From the NCBI GenBank assembly GCA_025350625.1, contig JANXXL010000302.1:1-49015 (forward strand): DNA of 49,015 nucleotides. The letters run 5' to 3'. Source of the DNA: Bryobacterales bacterium. Lineage in GTDB: Bacteria > Acidobacteriota > Terriglobia > Bryobacterales > Bryobacteraceae. How positions within the stretch are numbered: the first letter of the stretch is position 1; the number at the start of each line of letters is the position of its first letter. The notes under the pieces were generated by a model. The model was not told where the DNA came from and searched no databases. It was given only the letters and a program-made list of their open reading frames with translations. Position numbers and translations under genes: made by a program. This document shows positions 9,795-17,868 of this stretch, in pieces.

Positions 9795-10685
9795 TCAGGG
9801 TTTGCCGGCTGCGGCCTCGCGCGCCGCGCCCTTGACTTCAACTGCCCGCCGCATCGTCCCTGAATCGACGGTCTTTCCGGTCCGTGAAATCGCCTGAAAA
9901 AATAAATCGTCACCGCTGATCTCAATCGACAGGAACGAGCGATCCTGATCGTATCCGACAGCCGTCATGTCGGTTTTTTTGAGATTGCCGGGACGCAGCT
10001 CGCCGGAAGCGCCCTCTACAAAATATAGAATTCCCTTCTGCGGCTTTACGCGCTCGTAGACGTGGTCGTGTCCGGAAAACACGACCTGGACGCCGTACTT
10101 TATGAACATGGGTTCGAGCACAGCGCGCAGTTCCGTGGAAGAACCATGAAAGGCTCCGGAGGAGTACAGGGGATGATGAAAATAACAGATCTTCCAGTCT
10201 GTTCCGGCATTGGCGAGTTCTTTTTCGAGCCATGCCAACTGTTTCGGGTCGAGGTAATCGGTATCCAAAGCGAAGAATTCTACATTGCCTTTTTTGTAGG
10301 AATAGTATTGCTGGCCATTCATGTTAAAAAACTTGTAGAAGCGCTCATTGGTGTCGTCATGGTTGCCCAAGGACGCGTAGAACTGCACCCCGGCATCGAG
10401 GAGCGGTTTATAGGGAGTCTCAAACTTCTTCTTTAAGTCGGCAGGACTGCTCCCGCCGTAAATGTTGTCGCCCAGCATGATGACAAAGTTAAAAGGAAAC
10501 TTCTGGTGAAAATCCAGCATGCGTTGTGCGACTTCGTATTGCGGAGGGGCTCCCGTCCCCATATCCCCAATCGCCACGAAACGCACCGAGCCGGATTTGA
10601 GGGGCAGCGTGACGTCCTGCGCGCGCAGGACCGGCCCGCCGAGGAGGGTCACAAGGAGTAAAGTGAAACGTCGCATATTACGCAT
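9795..10685 (-). CDS. Secreted purple-acid-phosphatase-like metallophosphoesterase
   Basis: 296 residues with a signal peptide (~1-22, ending LRAQD). The five metallophosphoesterase blocks appear in order: GDMGTG (~40), MLGDNIYGG (~70), SLGNHDD (~107), CYFHHPLYSSG (~165) and SGHDHVYER (~205). The first-block Asp, second Asp, Asn-His, His and His-x-His supply the two-metal centre. The 'GDNIYGG' and 'HHPLYSSG' wording is that of tartrate-resistant (type 5) acid phosphatases. Probable role: periplasmic release of phosphate from esters. The start has AGAGG just upstream, and the preceding gene ends 5 bases before it, suggesting an operon with 10691-11263. Its stop abuts the ABC binding-protein stop. 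Confidence 0.9.
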   Translation of the reverse strand: MRNMRRFTLLLVTLLGGPVLRAQDVTLPLKSGSVRFVAIGDMGTGAPPQYEVAQRMLDFHQKFPFNFVIMLGDNIYGGSSPADLKKKFETPYKPLLDAGVQFYASLGNHDDTNERFYKFFNMNGQQYYSYKKGNVEFFALDTDYLDPKQLAWLEKELANAGTDWKICYFHHPLYSSGAFHGSSTELRAVLEPMFIKYGVQVVFSGHDHVYERVKPQKGILYFVEGASGELRPGNLKKTDMTAVGYDQDRSFLSIEISGDDLFFQAISRTGKTVDSGTMRRAVEVKGAAREAAAGKP

Positions 10686-10690
10686 AACCT

Positions 10691-11263
10691 CTAAGGAATG
10701 GCAGCGGAGATAAAATCGATCACCAGTCTGGCTTCGGTATCCTGCAATACGAAATCATGACCGACAATTCGGTACGCCAGTTTTTCCGGCAACAAGGGAA
10801 GGCGCAGAAGCAAGGTAGGAGGCATCGTGGTGGTTGGCAGGTGCTCCGGGTAGGCGGCATTCACCGTCAAGTGAACTCCCGCCACGGGTTCGCCCTGGCG
10901 AATGGTTTTGCGGACATTGGGAGCCGATGCTCCCTGCAGCGTGCCGCGGATCACTCGGACAAACTGCTCGCTGATTTCAGGTGTAAATACATCGCCTTGT
11001 TTAGCGCTGCTTCGCGACTCGCGGATTGCCTGCGCCAGCGAATGCCGGCGGTCGACGATCTGTTCCTGGCGTTTGGTGGTGCGTTCATTCGGTAACGCCT
11101 TGCGCAATTTGAGGTATTGATCTAGCCGTTGCGAAAAATCGCCAAACGTGGGATTTTCCGCTTGGGGCGTGACTTTGTGCGGAGTGTCTGCGTTTAGGCG
11201 AACGCTTCCGGCGCCTATCGCGATCAATAAAATCGCTTGCAAAAATCTGTTTGGATTCACCAC
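10691..11263 (-). CDS. Secreted hypothetical protein, 190 aa
   Basis: Starts with GTG at 11263, with GGGAGG 8 bases upstream. Signal peptide ~1-25 (MVNPNRFLQAILLIAIGAG). The mature part has a helical charged region (QRLDQYLKLRKALPNER to EIVDRRHSLAQAIRE) and a C-terminal segment LLRLPLLPEKLAYRIVGHD with a conserved-looking RIVGHDFVLQD, ending VIDFISAAIP. This organisation recurs in acidobacterial secreted proteins of unknown function. It is transcribed just ahead of the acid phosphatase gene (5-base gap) and is probably co-expressed with it. Confidence 0.7.
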   Translation of the reverse strand: MVNPNRFLQAILLIAIGAGSVRLNADTPHKVTPQAENPTFGDFSQRLDQYLKLRKALPNERTTKRQEQIVDRRHSLAQAIRESRSSAKQGDVFTPEISEQFVRVIRGTLQGASAPNVRKTIRQGEPVAGVHLTVNAAYPEHLPTTTMPPTLLLRLPLLPEKLAYRIVGHDFVLQDTEARLVIDFISAAIP

Positions 11264-11286
11264 TTAGGAAACCTCCCGCATCATTG

Positions 11287-12423
11287 TCAGGTCAGCTCGG
11301 TTATTTCCTTTACGGCTTCCTTCACGGCTGTCTTTACGACGCTCTTGACGGCGCTCTTGACGGTCGATTTTAGATCGCCATTGGCTACGGCTTCTTTGCC
11401 CGCCCGGCTGACCGCCTGCTTGATAGCTTTTTTGAGAGTAATTTTCAGCGGCGACATTTCCTTGGCGAGAGCCCGGTTGGCCTTAGCGACGTTCTCCGGA
11501 ACCACCCCCGCGTTAACTTTCACGGTGTCGCGCGCTTCGTCAAAACCGCTGGCTATCCAGTCTTCCTCGAAAGTGGAAGTCAAGGATTTCACTACGCTCG
11601 AATCCTTAACGATAATTCCGATCTCGCGGCGTAAATCCAGCTCCGGCTGGCGCAGGCTCTGACTGCCCACAAAGGCCTGGCTTCCGTCGCGGATGATGGT
11701 GCGCGTGTGCAGACGCATGCTGGTGAGCGGCGTCACTTTAAGGTTGGAACTGCGGGCGGCTATGCTGCCGATGATCTTGATATCCAGACCCGCCTTGGCA
11801 TGCTCTTCGAGCATCTTCATGATCTGCTTGTCGGCGACCTTGGGGTCGTAGATCAGCAGTTGTTTCCGGGCTTGCTTGATGAAATTCGAAAGCTCTTTGC
11901 GGGAGTTCGCAGGACTCACGACGAAAACATTGTGCCCTGCGGTATAAGTCTGCCGGTTGAGATCCGTCTCGAATAAGCGGAGGGCCTCTTGTACCACCTT
12001 CGCGCTCTTGGTAACGATCCCGAAGCCGCGGCTATGGTCGATGTCCAAATGCACAAAGTTGAACGACAGGACAAATAGCGTCCTGCGGTCGACGATCATC
12101 ATCTTCCCGTGATAACGGATCAAATCGTCCGCCGTCCGCCCCACCGTTATGCCGGCTTCGAGAAAGCGCATTTCGAGGTTGCGAAGCTTCGGTTCGCCTC
12201 CCCGGTTGGTGTGGGCGATCAACGCGCGAACGGCAACTCCGCGGCCGGAGGCGGCTTTGAGCGCGGTCTCCAGTTCTTTCCAGTCCATGCGGAAGATCAG
12301 AATATCGATACTCTTCTTGGCTGCCTTGATTCCGGCAAGCAAGGGAGCGATGCCGTCGCGCGGTTGGATAAGTAGTTTCAGGATCGAGTCCTTCTCATGG
12401 GCGTTCCCAGGCTGTCGAAGCAT
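11287..12423 (-). CDS. Phospholipase D-like protein with lysine-rich repeat tail
   Basis: 378 residues with two PLD-type halves. The first HKD motif is intact: RYHGKMMIVD (His105, Lys107, Asp112). The second reads LHTRTIIRD (His239, Arg241, Asp246), with Arg in place of Lys. The core ends near residue 300 and is followed by a basic helix region ending in the four-residue periodic run STVKSAVKSVVKTAVKEAV (~353-371). No signal peptide is visible. PLD enzymes transfer phosphatidyl groups or cut phosphodiesters; the changed second motif leaves catalysis uncertain. The tail looks amphipathic and may bind membrane or nucleic acid. No clear ribosome site supports the ATG at 12423. Confidence 0.85.
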   Translation of the reverse strand: MLRQPGNAHEKDSILKLLIQPRDGIAPLLAGIKAAKKSIDILIFRMDWKELETALKAASGRGVAVRALIAHTNRGGEPKLRNLEMRFLEAGITVGRTADDLIRYHGKMMIVDRRTLFVLSFNFVHLDIDHSRGFGIVTKSAKVVQEALRLFETDLNRQTYTAGHNVFVVSPANSRKELSNFIKQARKQLLIYDPKVADKQIMKMLEEHAKAGLDIKIIGSIAARSSNLKVTPLTSMRLHTRTIIRDGSQAFVGSQSLRQPELDLRREIGIIVKDSSVVKSLTSTFEEDWIASGFDEARDTVKVNAGVVPENVAKANRALAKEMSPLKITLKKAIKQAVSRAGKEAVANGDLKSTVKSAVKSVVKTAVKEAVKEITELT

Positions 12424-12502
12424 TTAGGGGGCCATTTGTTCTGCGCCCTCGCCCCATCCGGCCCCATTCGTAACTCACTCCAACCAAGATACATGACCTT
12501 TA

Positions 12503-12518
12503 CCGGTCACGTGACCGG
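12503..12518. promoter_or_regulatory. Perfect 16-bp palindrome in a divergent promoter region
   Basis: CCGGTCACGTGACCGG is a perfect inverted repeat, 80 bases upstream of the PLD-like start and 119 upstream of the kinase-like start, in the only spacer they share. Its position and symmetry suit an operator for a dimeric regulator. Further right, 12540-12572 holds an imperfect inverted repeat (ATTACCTGC paired with GCAGGGTAAT). Confidence 0.4.
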
Positions 12519-12637
12519 ATGCCGCCGCTACATCGGCAATTACCTGCCAGTGGCAGATGTAGCAGGGTAATCCGGCGATGGGACAAACGGCTATCCACGT
12601 GCCTCGTTTTTGTCGTGCTTTCGCTCCAGGAGGTCCT

Positions 12638-13633
12638 ATGACCAGATTCTTTAAGGTTTTCGCGGCGGCCGGCGCGCTCGCCTCTTTTCCGCTTGGCGCC
12701 TTCGAAAAGCCCAACCCTGCCGCCTCTGTGAACGCGGTTCCGGCGACGGCCCTGTGGACCGACCGCGGTGACGTCAGCCTGCTCAATTTGTTTTATGGCA
12801 TCGGCGGCAAAGAGCACGAGCCGGCCGGAAAGTTCACCTTCGTCAAAGAAGACATGGGGGGCACTTCCGCCAAATTCGAAGTGGTGGATGAACAAGGCGT
12901 CAAATGGAAAGCCAAGCTGGGGGAAGAAACCAGGTCTGAGACCGCCGCGGCGCGCCTGGTATGGGCCGCGGGCTACTTCACCGATGAAGATTATTACCTC
13001 CCTGAAATTCGCATTGAGAAAATGGGGAAGCTCGATCGCGGAAGCAAGTTTGTTTCGGCCGACGGCGTGGTCCGCGGCGTCCGGCTGGAACGCAAACTGA
13101 AAGGGGAAAAGAAAACCGGAAATTGGAGCTGGTTTAAAAATCCCATGACGGGAACCAAGGAGCTGAACGGCTTAAGGATCATGATGGCGCTGATCAACAA
13201 TTGGGATTTGAAAGAAATCAACAATGCCATCTACGCCGAAAAGGACCAGGCTCCGCGCTACGTAGTGAGCGATCTGGGGGCTACGTTTGGGGAGACCGGA
13301 AATAGTATCACCCGATCGAAAAGTAATCCGGGCGATTACAGCGGATCGAAGTTCATCCAAAAAGTAACGGCGGATCATGTCGATTTTTTCCTGACCAGCC
13401 GGCCGTTTTTCCTCTCGGCGGTTAATGTGTCCAACTATGCCAGGCGTACGCACATGCAAGAGATCGCTAAAGACATTCCGCTGGCGGATGCCAAATGGCT
13501 GGGCAAATTACTGGAGCCGCTTTCCGACGAACAGATTCGCGATTGCTTTCGCGCCGCCGGGTATGCGGCGGAAGATGTCGAGGCGAATGCGGCCATGGTC
13601 AAGGAACGAATTAGAGACCTGAACCGGCTCTGA
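12638..13633 (+). CDS. Secreted protein with kinase-like (PI3/4K/HipA/Fam20-type) motifs
   Basis: AGGAGG at 12628-12633, four bases before the ATG at 12638, sets the start: 331 residues with a signal peptide MTRFFKVFAAAGALASFPLG (1-20). Motifs in kinase order: a Lys-rich strand VKWKAKLGEE (~88-97), RSETAAARLVWAAG (~99-112) resembling the alpha-C helix with its Glu101, NNWDLKEINNAIY (~187-199) resembling the DxKxxN catalytic loop, and YVVSDLGATFG (~208-218) resembling the metal-binding DFG (Asp212). Families with this shorter fold include HipA, PI4K-like and secreted Fam20 kinases. Kinase activity is inferred from motifs only. Otherwise it would be listed as a conserved secreted hypothetical. 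Confidence 0.7.
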   Translation: MTRFFKVFAAAGALASFPLGAFEKPNPAASVNAVPATALWTDRGDVSLLNLFYGIGGKEHEPAGKFTFVKEDMGGTSAKFEVVDEQGVKWKAKLGEETRSETAAARLVWAAGYFTDEDYYLPEIRIEKMGKLDRGSKFVSADGVVRGVRLERKLKGEKKTGNWSWFKNPMTGTKELNGLRIMMALINNWDLKEINNAIYAEKDQAPRYVVSDLGATFGETGNSITRSKSNPGDYSGSKFIQKVTADHVDFFLTSRPFFLSAVNVSNYARRTHMQEIAKDIPLADAKWLGKLLEPLSDEQIRDCFRAAGYAAEDVEANAAMVKERIRDLNRL

Positions 13634-13647
13634 CGGTTCGAGAAACT

Positions 13648-15483
13648 CTACTTATCCGCCGGCGATGGTTCCTGCGGAGTTCCCAGTTGCAGTCCATAAA
13701 GTTCGGCGTATAACCCGCCCGCGGCGAGCAATTCCGAGTGCGTGCCGCGCTCGGCGATCTGAAAGTCCTGCACCACGAAAATGACATCCGCGCGCTGAAT
13801 GGTAGCCAGATGATGCGCGATCACCACACAGGTTTTGTCCTTCATCAAACGCTCCAGCGCCTCGAAAACCACTTGTTCGGATGCGGCATCCAGGCCGGAT
13901 GTAGGCTCGTCCAGAAGGAGAATCGGCGTATTCCGTATGATGGCCCGCGCGATGGCGACGCGCTGACGCTGGCCGCCCGAGAGCGATACGCCGCGTTCGC
14001 CCACCATGGTGTCGTACCCGTCCGCCATCTTCTCGATAAATTCGTGCGCGTTGGCCAGTTCTGCGGCGCGGATGATCTCGGCGCGCTGCGCTTCGGGCTT
14101 GCCGTAGGCGATATTCTGCCAAATCGGGGCCCTGAAAAGCACGGTGTCTTGCAGCACGAAGCTCATCTGCTCGCGCAGCGAATGCAAAGTGTACTGCCGA
14201 ATATCGGACCCGTCAATTTTGACTTGCCCTGCGGTGGGGTCGTAAAAACGAGGGATCAGGCTCACGATGGTGGATTTGCCGGCGCCGCTGGGTCCTACGA
14301 AAGCAGCGACCTGGCCCGGCTCAATCTGCAGACTCACATCCGTCAAGATAGGCTGCTCCGGAGTGTAGCTGAAACTGACACGATCCAGCTCTATTTTGCC
14401 TTTGAATTTGGCGGCGCGGCGGGCGCGCGGAAGGTCCCTTACGCGGCTCACGGTGTTTAATACTTCCTGAATGCGTTCGTAGCTGACGGCCGCCTTCGAG
14501 ACGGTATCGGTCATCTTCGAAAGTTCTCGGATAGGCTTGTACATCTTGCCTAGATACAGCAAAAAAACGATCAGTACGCCGGTGCTTAGCTGGCCGGCCA
14601 TGGCCAGACGCGCGCCATAGCCCAGCACCAGGCACGTGCCGACGGCCGCCAGTACGTCGACCATGGGGGAAAGTTTGGCTTTCACCGATCGCGCATGCAA
14701 TGCGGTCTCGACGTTTTCCAGGCTCTGCTCTTCGAAACGCTGTTGTTCGTAGTCTTCGCGGGAAAACGCTTTGACTACGCGGATCGACGAGAACACTTCC
14801 TGCACAATCGTGAGAAGCTCGCTTTGCTTCTGCCGCACCTCACGCGACGCCTTCTTGATGCGCTTAGTGAAGAAAAACACTACCAGAAAGAGCACTGGAA
14901 CGATGGAGAGAGCGATTAATGTGAAGCGCCAGTTGATGTAGAGCATCACGCCCACCATTCCCGCCAGTGTGAGCGAGTTCACCAGCATACCCAGCAATGC
15001 GGAGGTAATGAAGTCCTGCACCGCTTCTATATCGCTGGTAACCCGGCTTATCAGGTCGCCGGTTCGCTTTTCATCGTGTTCGGCAAGCGACAGGTGATGG
15101 ATATGCTGGTAAAGCGTCCCCCGCAGATCGTGCATCACCCATTGACCGACGCTGGTGGTCAGATACTTTTCGGTATAGGAACTAATCGCTCCGAAAATCG
15201 CGATTACCGCTACCGCGATTACCGCGAAATTCAGAATCGCGTATTTATCGGAGCCAGCCGTGTGGCTGATGACTGCGGTAAGCCATTTGGGCAACGGTTT
15301 CGATTGCAGCAGGTTGTCGACGATGACTTTGAGCGGCCAAGGTTCAAGGAGATCGGCAATGGTTTCGCCGATCACCGCGAGCAGCGCGATGGTCAAGGTC
15401 TTCCAGTGCGGCTGGAGGAGCGAGAACATCTGATGCCAGTTGGTGCTGGCGGTCGGATTCGGCGCCGCGGCTTTTTCGGCCAT
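13648..15483 (-). CDS. ABC exporter, MsbA-like (membrane domain fused to ATPase)
   Basis: 611-residue half-transporter. Residues ~25-330 form an ABC type-1 exporter domain with six membrane helices (for example ILNFAVIAVAVIAIFGA and FTLIALSIVPVLFLVVFFF). The ATPase has Walker A GPSGAGKST (~395), Q-loop FVLQDTVLF, signature LSGGQRQRVAIARA (~498), Walker B ILLLDEPTSGLD (~518) and H-loop IAHHLA. It functions as a homodimer or heterodimer. MsbA-like members flip lipid A or phospholipids, others export drugs or peptides; the substrate here is unknown. The neighbouring phospholipase genes make a lipid substrate plausible. It converges on the kinase-like gene with a 14-base gap. Confidence 0.93.
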   Translation of the reverse strand: MAEKAAAPNPTASTNWHQMFSLLQPHWKTLTIALLAVIGETIADLLEPWPLKVIVDNLLQSKPLPKWLTAVISHTAGSDKYAILNFAVIAVAVIAIFGAISSYTEKYLTTSVGQWVMHDLRGTLYQHIHHLSLAEHDEKRTGDLISRVTSDIEAVQDFITSALLGMLVNSLTLAGMVGVMLYINWRFTLIALSIVPVLFLVVFFFTKRIKKASREVRQKQSELLTIVQEVFSSIRVVKAFSREDYEQQRFEEQSLENVETALHARSVKAKLSPMVDVLAAVGTCLVLGYGARLAMAGQLSTGVLIVFLLYLGKMYKPIRELSKMTDTVSKAAVSYERIQEVLNTVSRVRDLPRARRAAKFKGKIELDRVSFSYTPEQPILTDVSLQIEPGQVAAFVGPSGAGKSTIVSLIPRFYDPTAGQVKIDGSDIRQYTLHSLREQMSFVLQDTVLFRAPIWQNIAYGKPEAQRAEIIRAAELANAHEFIEKMADGYDTMVGERGVSLSGGQRQRVAIARAIIRNTPILLLDEPTSGLDAASEQVVFEALERLMKDKTCVVIAHHLATIQRADVIFVVQDFQIAERGTHSELLAAGGLYAELYGLQLGTPQEPSPADK

Positions 15484-15615
15484 CGTGCCTAACTAGCCCC
15501 TCGCGCCAATTTCAAGCTGAGCAGCAGAGTGAGCGGTCCGTCCGGGCACATGTACACTCTTAGATCATAGCGGCGGGCAAAGCGCAGTGGTGCGGGCGCC
15601 ACGGGGCCACCGGGA

Positions 15616-15765
15616 TCAAGCGGGCAGTGGTTCGGGTGACGGATCAATCACGTCCGGGCCCGGTTCTTCGGGGTCGAGTATAGGTACGGGAGAGGGTCCC
15701 GGTTCTCTCGGATCGGGATCGGGGGGCGGGAGCTTGGGGTCAAAACTCTGGTTCGTTCTCATCAT
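15616..15765 (-). CDS. DP/EP-rich microprotein, 49 aa
   Basis: Starts at an ATG-ATG pair (15765 or 15762) with AAGGTG about 8 bases upstream, 15 bases after the stop of the phospholipase C gene, and ends in TGA at 15616-15618. The sequence opens MMRTNQSFDPKLPPPDPDP and continues with DPEEPGPDVIDPSPEPLPA: about a third proline, strongly acidic, no hydrophobic helix. Probably an extended, disordered peptide. No family recognised. The ribosome site and close spacing favour real translation as the last gene of the 17797-15616 operon; the low-complexity composition argues for caution. Confidence 0.45.
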   Translation of the reverse strand: MMRTNQSFDPKLPPPDPDPREPGPSPVPILDPEEPGPDVIDPSPEPLPA

Positions 15766-15780
15766 TATTATTCACCTTAG

Positions 15781-17076
15781 TCAACGAGAAACACTGGACT
15801 CGGCAGGCTTCGCTCTCAACTCCGCGAGTTCGCCCTGTAGTTTGGCCCAATCGATTTTTCGCTTTTCAGCGTCCTTTTCGCTTTTTGCGGATACGGGTTC
15901 GGAGGCATCATTATAGAACGCTAGAATATTCGCACGAAGCTCAGGCGCCATGCCGTTGAATTGCCGGGCTGAGAGTTTGCCCACCAGTTTCGCATAGGCT
16001 TCGTCGGCGCCCAGGTAGGCGCCGACGCGTGTTAAGTCGCCCAGATCGAAATTTCGATTCGGAAGATCGAGGTGGCCCGCGTCCACCCCCGCCAGCAGAA
16101 CTTTATAAAGATCGATGGTGGTATTGAAGCTGGCCATAAACATTTTCTCTACCTCGGGAGTGGGCGCGCGAAATTGCAACGACTTCAGCGGGCCGATTTT
16201 CGGAACCACCCGAATAAACCACGCAATGACCCGAGTCTTGATCCCGGGCCGCTGATAGTCCTTGCCCCAATCCTTCTCATAGCTGGACCGCGAAAGGTTG
16301 TATAAGAATTTCTTACGAGTTATCCCGGGAGTGTCTTTTGTAATCTGATCTTTTTTGAGGTCCCAAGCTACGCGGATCATACCCGGAATAACGGAGCTGA
16401 CGCCATACCGGTAGGAACCCAATGCTAGTCTGAAATTCGCAAACACGTCTTTCAGTTCGAGGCCGTAGGTGCCTTCAAATGCCCGCTCTAAGACCGGTTT
16501 CGATACCTCAAACCCGATAAACTTGTGATATTGATTCGACGCGTACTTCCCGCCGGCGACTTGGAGGACGTCCAGGCCAAACTCGGTTCTCATGTGGGAA
16601 GTGTGATCGTCCCAGTAAGTTACGCTCTTGCCGAATTTCTGCCCTAGTTTCGGGTAGAGAATCGGAACCGCCGGATTGATGGCGATACGATGCCCGCTAG
16701 TGTCGGCAGCATAATGAGCCAGGGCGCCGAGCGCGAAAGCATATTCGTCCAGATCTTGTGACTCACGGATCAGCGCAAGAATAAAATCTCCGCTCCGGAC
16801 ATAATGGGTCAAATCGCTGAAGAGGTGGCTGCCGAATGGGTAGTACCCCATATCCTGTAAAATGCAGCCGCCATAGGTGAAGGCGTGCGCCTTCTCGAGT
16901 TGCTCGGGAGTGGTGTCCGGAAAACGTTTCAGCAGGAGTTTTTGAATAGAGGTGTCCCAAACGGAATCGATAATTGCCTCGTGGGTGAGTACCGAGTATC
17001 CGCATAACATTGTCGATCCGAGCGTTAGGGCCGCTATAACTCGCACGCCGGCATAGAATCGTTTCACGTTATTCAT
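15781..17076 (-). CDS. Zinc-dependent phospholipase C family protein, secreted
   Basis: 431 residues. The signal peptide (~1-26, VRVIAALTLGSTMLCG) is followed at once by YSVLTHEAIIDSVW. The His32 near the mature N-terminus fits the Zn-ligand pattern of the bacterial phospholipase C / S1-P1 nuclease-like superfamily, in which a residue at the processed N-terminus helps bind zinc. Further ligand-like blocks are DMGYYPFGSHLFSDLTHY (~74-92), FALGALAHYAADTSGHR (~114-130) and the WDDHTSHMRTE segment. It likely hydrolyses phospholipid head groups in the periplasm or outside. Its start overlaps the LolA-like gene by 8 bases, so the two are coupled. Confidence 0.8.
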   Translation of the reverse strand: MNNVKRFYAGVRVIAALTLGSTMLCGYSVLTHEAIIDSVWDTSIQKLLLKRFPDTTPEQLEKAHAFTYGGCILQDMGYYPFGSHLFSDLTHYVRSGDFILALIRESQDLDEYAFALGALAHYAADTSGHRIAINPAVPILYPKLGQKFGKSVTYWDDHTSHMRTEFGLDVLQVAGGKYASNQYHKFIGFEVSKPVLERAFEGTYGLELKDVFANFRLALGSYRYGVSSVIPGMIRVAWDLKKDQITKDTPGITRKKFLYNLSRSSYEKDWGKDYQRPGIKTRVIAWFIRVVPKIGPLKSLQFRAPTPEVEKMFMASFNTTIDLYKVLLAGVDAGHLDLPNRNFDLGDLTRVGAYLGADEAYAKLVGKLSARQFNGMAPELRANILAFYNDASEPVSAKSEKDAEKRKIDWAKLQGELAELRAKPAESSVSR

Positions 17077-17797
17077 GTTGACTCGAATTGGGCCTCAATC
17101 CTGCTTCGAAGCCGCCCATTCTGTAATCGACATCCCGTGCGGTGAGGGTATGTCTTCCGAGAAGCCGAACGTTTGCAGTCGACGACAGCCCGTTCTGGAG
17201 CCACATTCCTTGTACATCCCCAAAATCCAAGATTACGTGAATGTCGTGAACCCACCATGACGGGTCTTTGGCAGGCTCGCCTTCTATCCGATGAAGCAGA
17301 TAAGTATCTGTGTCAACCCATATAACGCCTCTCAGCAGGTTGGTTTCGCGGCGCAGTGGTTTGATTTCGAGGACGTAACAGGCGTGATCCTTTATAGTGT
17401 CTTGGCGCAAGAAGCGGAATTGATAATTTCTCGAAGAGATATCGGTGTCAGCAGGGTTGGACAGAATCTGACTCTCGCTGTGCAGTATTCGCCGGACAAT
17501 TTTCTCTCCGAACCCGGCGCCATCTGCCTTTTGAATATTAAATCTCTCCATAGCGGGAGGGATGAATTCAATCGCCGCACGGATTTCAGATTTATCCTTG
17601 GCTTCTTCTTTGGCAAATAAATGGTAAGCACGGACAACTTCGTAGGGGCGAAGCCGACTGCGATTTTGAATGCTTGCCTTGGTCAGGCGCGTAACTATTT
17701 CTTCGGTTGAAGGAAGGGTCTTAGGGAGTTGCGCGCGGCCACCGTCGATGGCTAAAGGAAGTGAGAGCGCCGTTAATAGTAGAAGTGCGTTGCCCAC
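17069..17797 (-). CDS. LolA/LolB-like periplasmic lipoprotein-carrier family protein
   Basis: 242 residues from a GTG. Signal peptide ~1-22 (ALLLLTALSLPLAIDGG). TEEIVTRLTKAS (~31-42) opens the domain as in LolA-type outer-membrane lipoprotein-sorting proteins ('…IL.R…'). The later strands CYVLEIKPLRRE, GVIWVDTDTYLLHRIEGE and WVHDIHVILDFGDVQGMWLQ give the half-barrel pattern of that superfamily, in which a hydrophobic cleft holds lipid chains. Exact orthology to LolA is not claimed. The overlap with the phospholipase C gene suggests both act on envelope lipids or lipoproteins. No strong ribosome site is visible, so the start is uncertain. Confidence 0.65.
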   Translation of the reverse strand: MGNALLLLTALSLPLAIDGGRAQLPKTLPSTEEIVTRLTKASIQNRSRLRPYEVVRAYHLFAKEEAKDKSEIRAAIEFIPPAMERFNIQKADGAGFGEKIVRRILHSESQILSNPADTDISSRNYQFRFLRQDTIKDHACYVLEIKPLRRETNLLRGVIWVDTDTYLLHRIEGEPAKDPSWWVHDIHVILDFGDVQGMWLQNGLSSTANVRLLGRHTLTARDVDYRMGGFEAGLRPNSSQHE

Positions 17798-17813
17798 GGA
17801 AATGTTCAGATGC

Positions 17814-17852
17814 CGGACAGCGGTTCCTACTCGAAAGTGAAGCCGCTGTCCG
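17814..17852. terminator. 10-bp inverted repeat, possible terminator or attenuator
   Basis: CGGACAGCGG at 17814-17823 pairs perfectly with CCGCTGTCCG at 17843-17852 across a 19-base loop. It lies between the 50-residue membrane protein gene and the LolA-like gene, both on the minus strand. No U-run follows in the minus direction, so simple Rho-independent termination is doubtful. Transcript processing or a protein-binding site is possible. Confidence 0.4.
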
Positions 17853-17868
17853 AACAGTTAATCGTTTC

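Noticed and set aside
11310..11400. Direct repeats as a CRISPR-like or satellite array
   Set aside because: They are in frame inside the PLD-like gene and encode the Val-Lys tail. There are no spacers.
15587..15916. Ser/Gly-rich 109-codon plus-strand frame
   Set aside because: It overlaps the end of the phospholipase C gene in antisense, and its repeats mirror the minus-strand DP/EP microprotein, which has a ribosome site.
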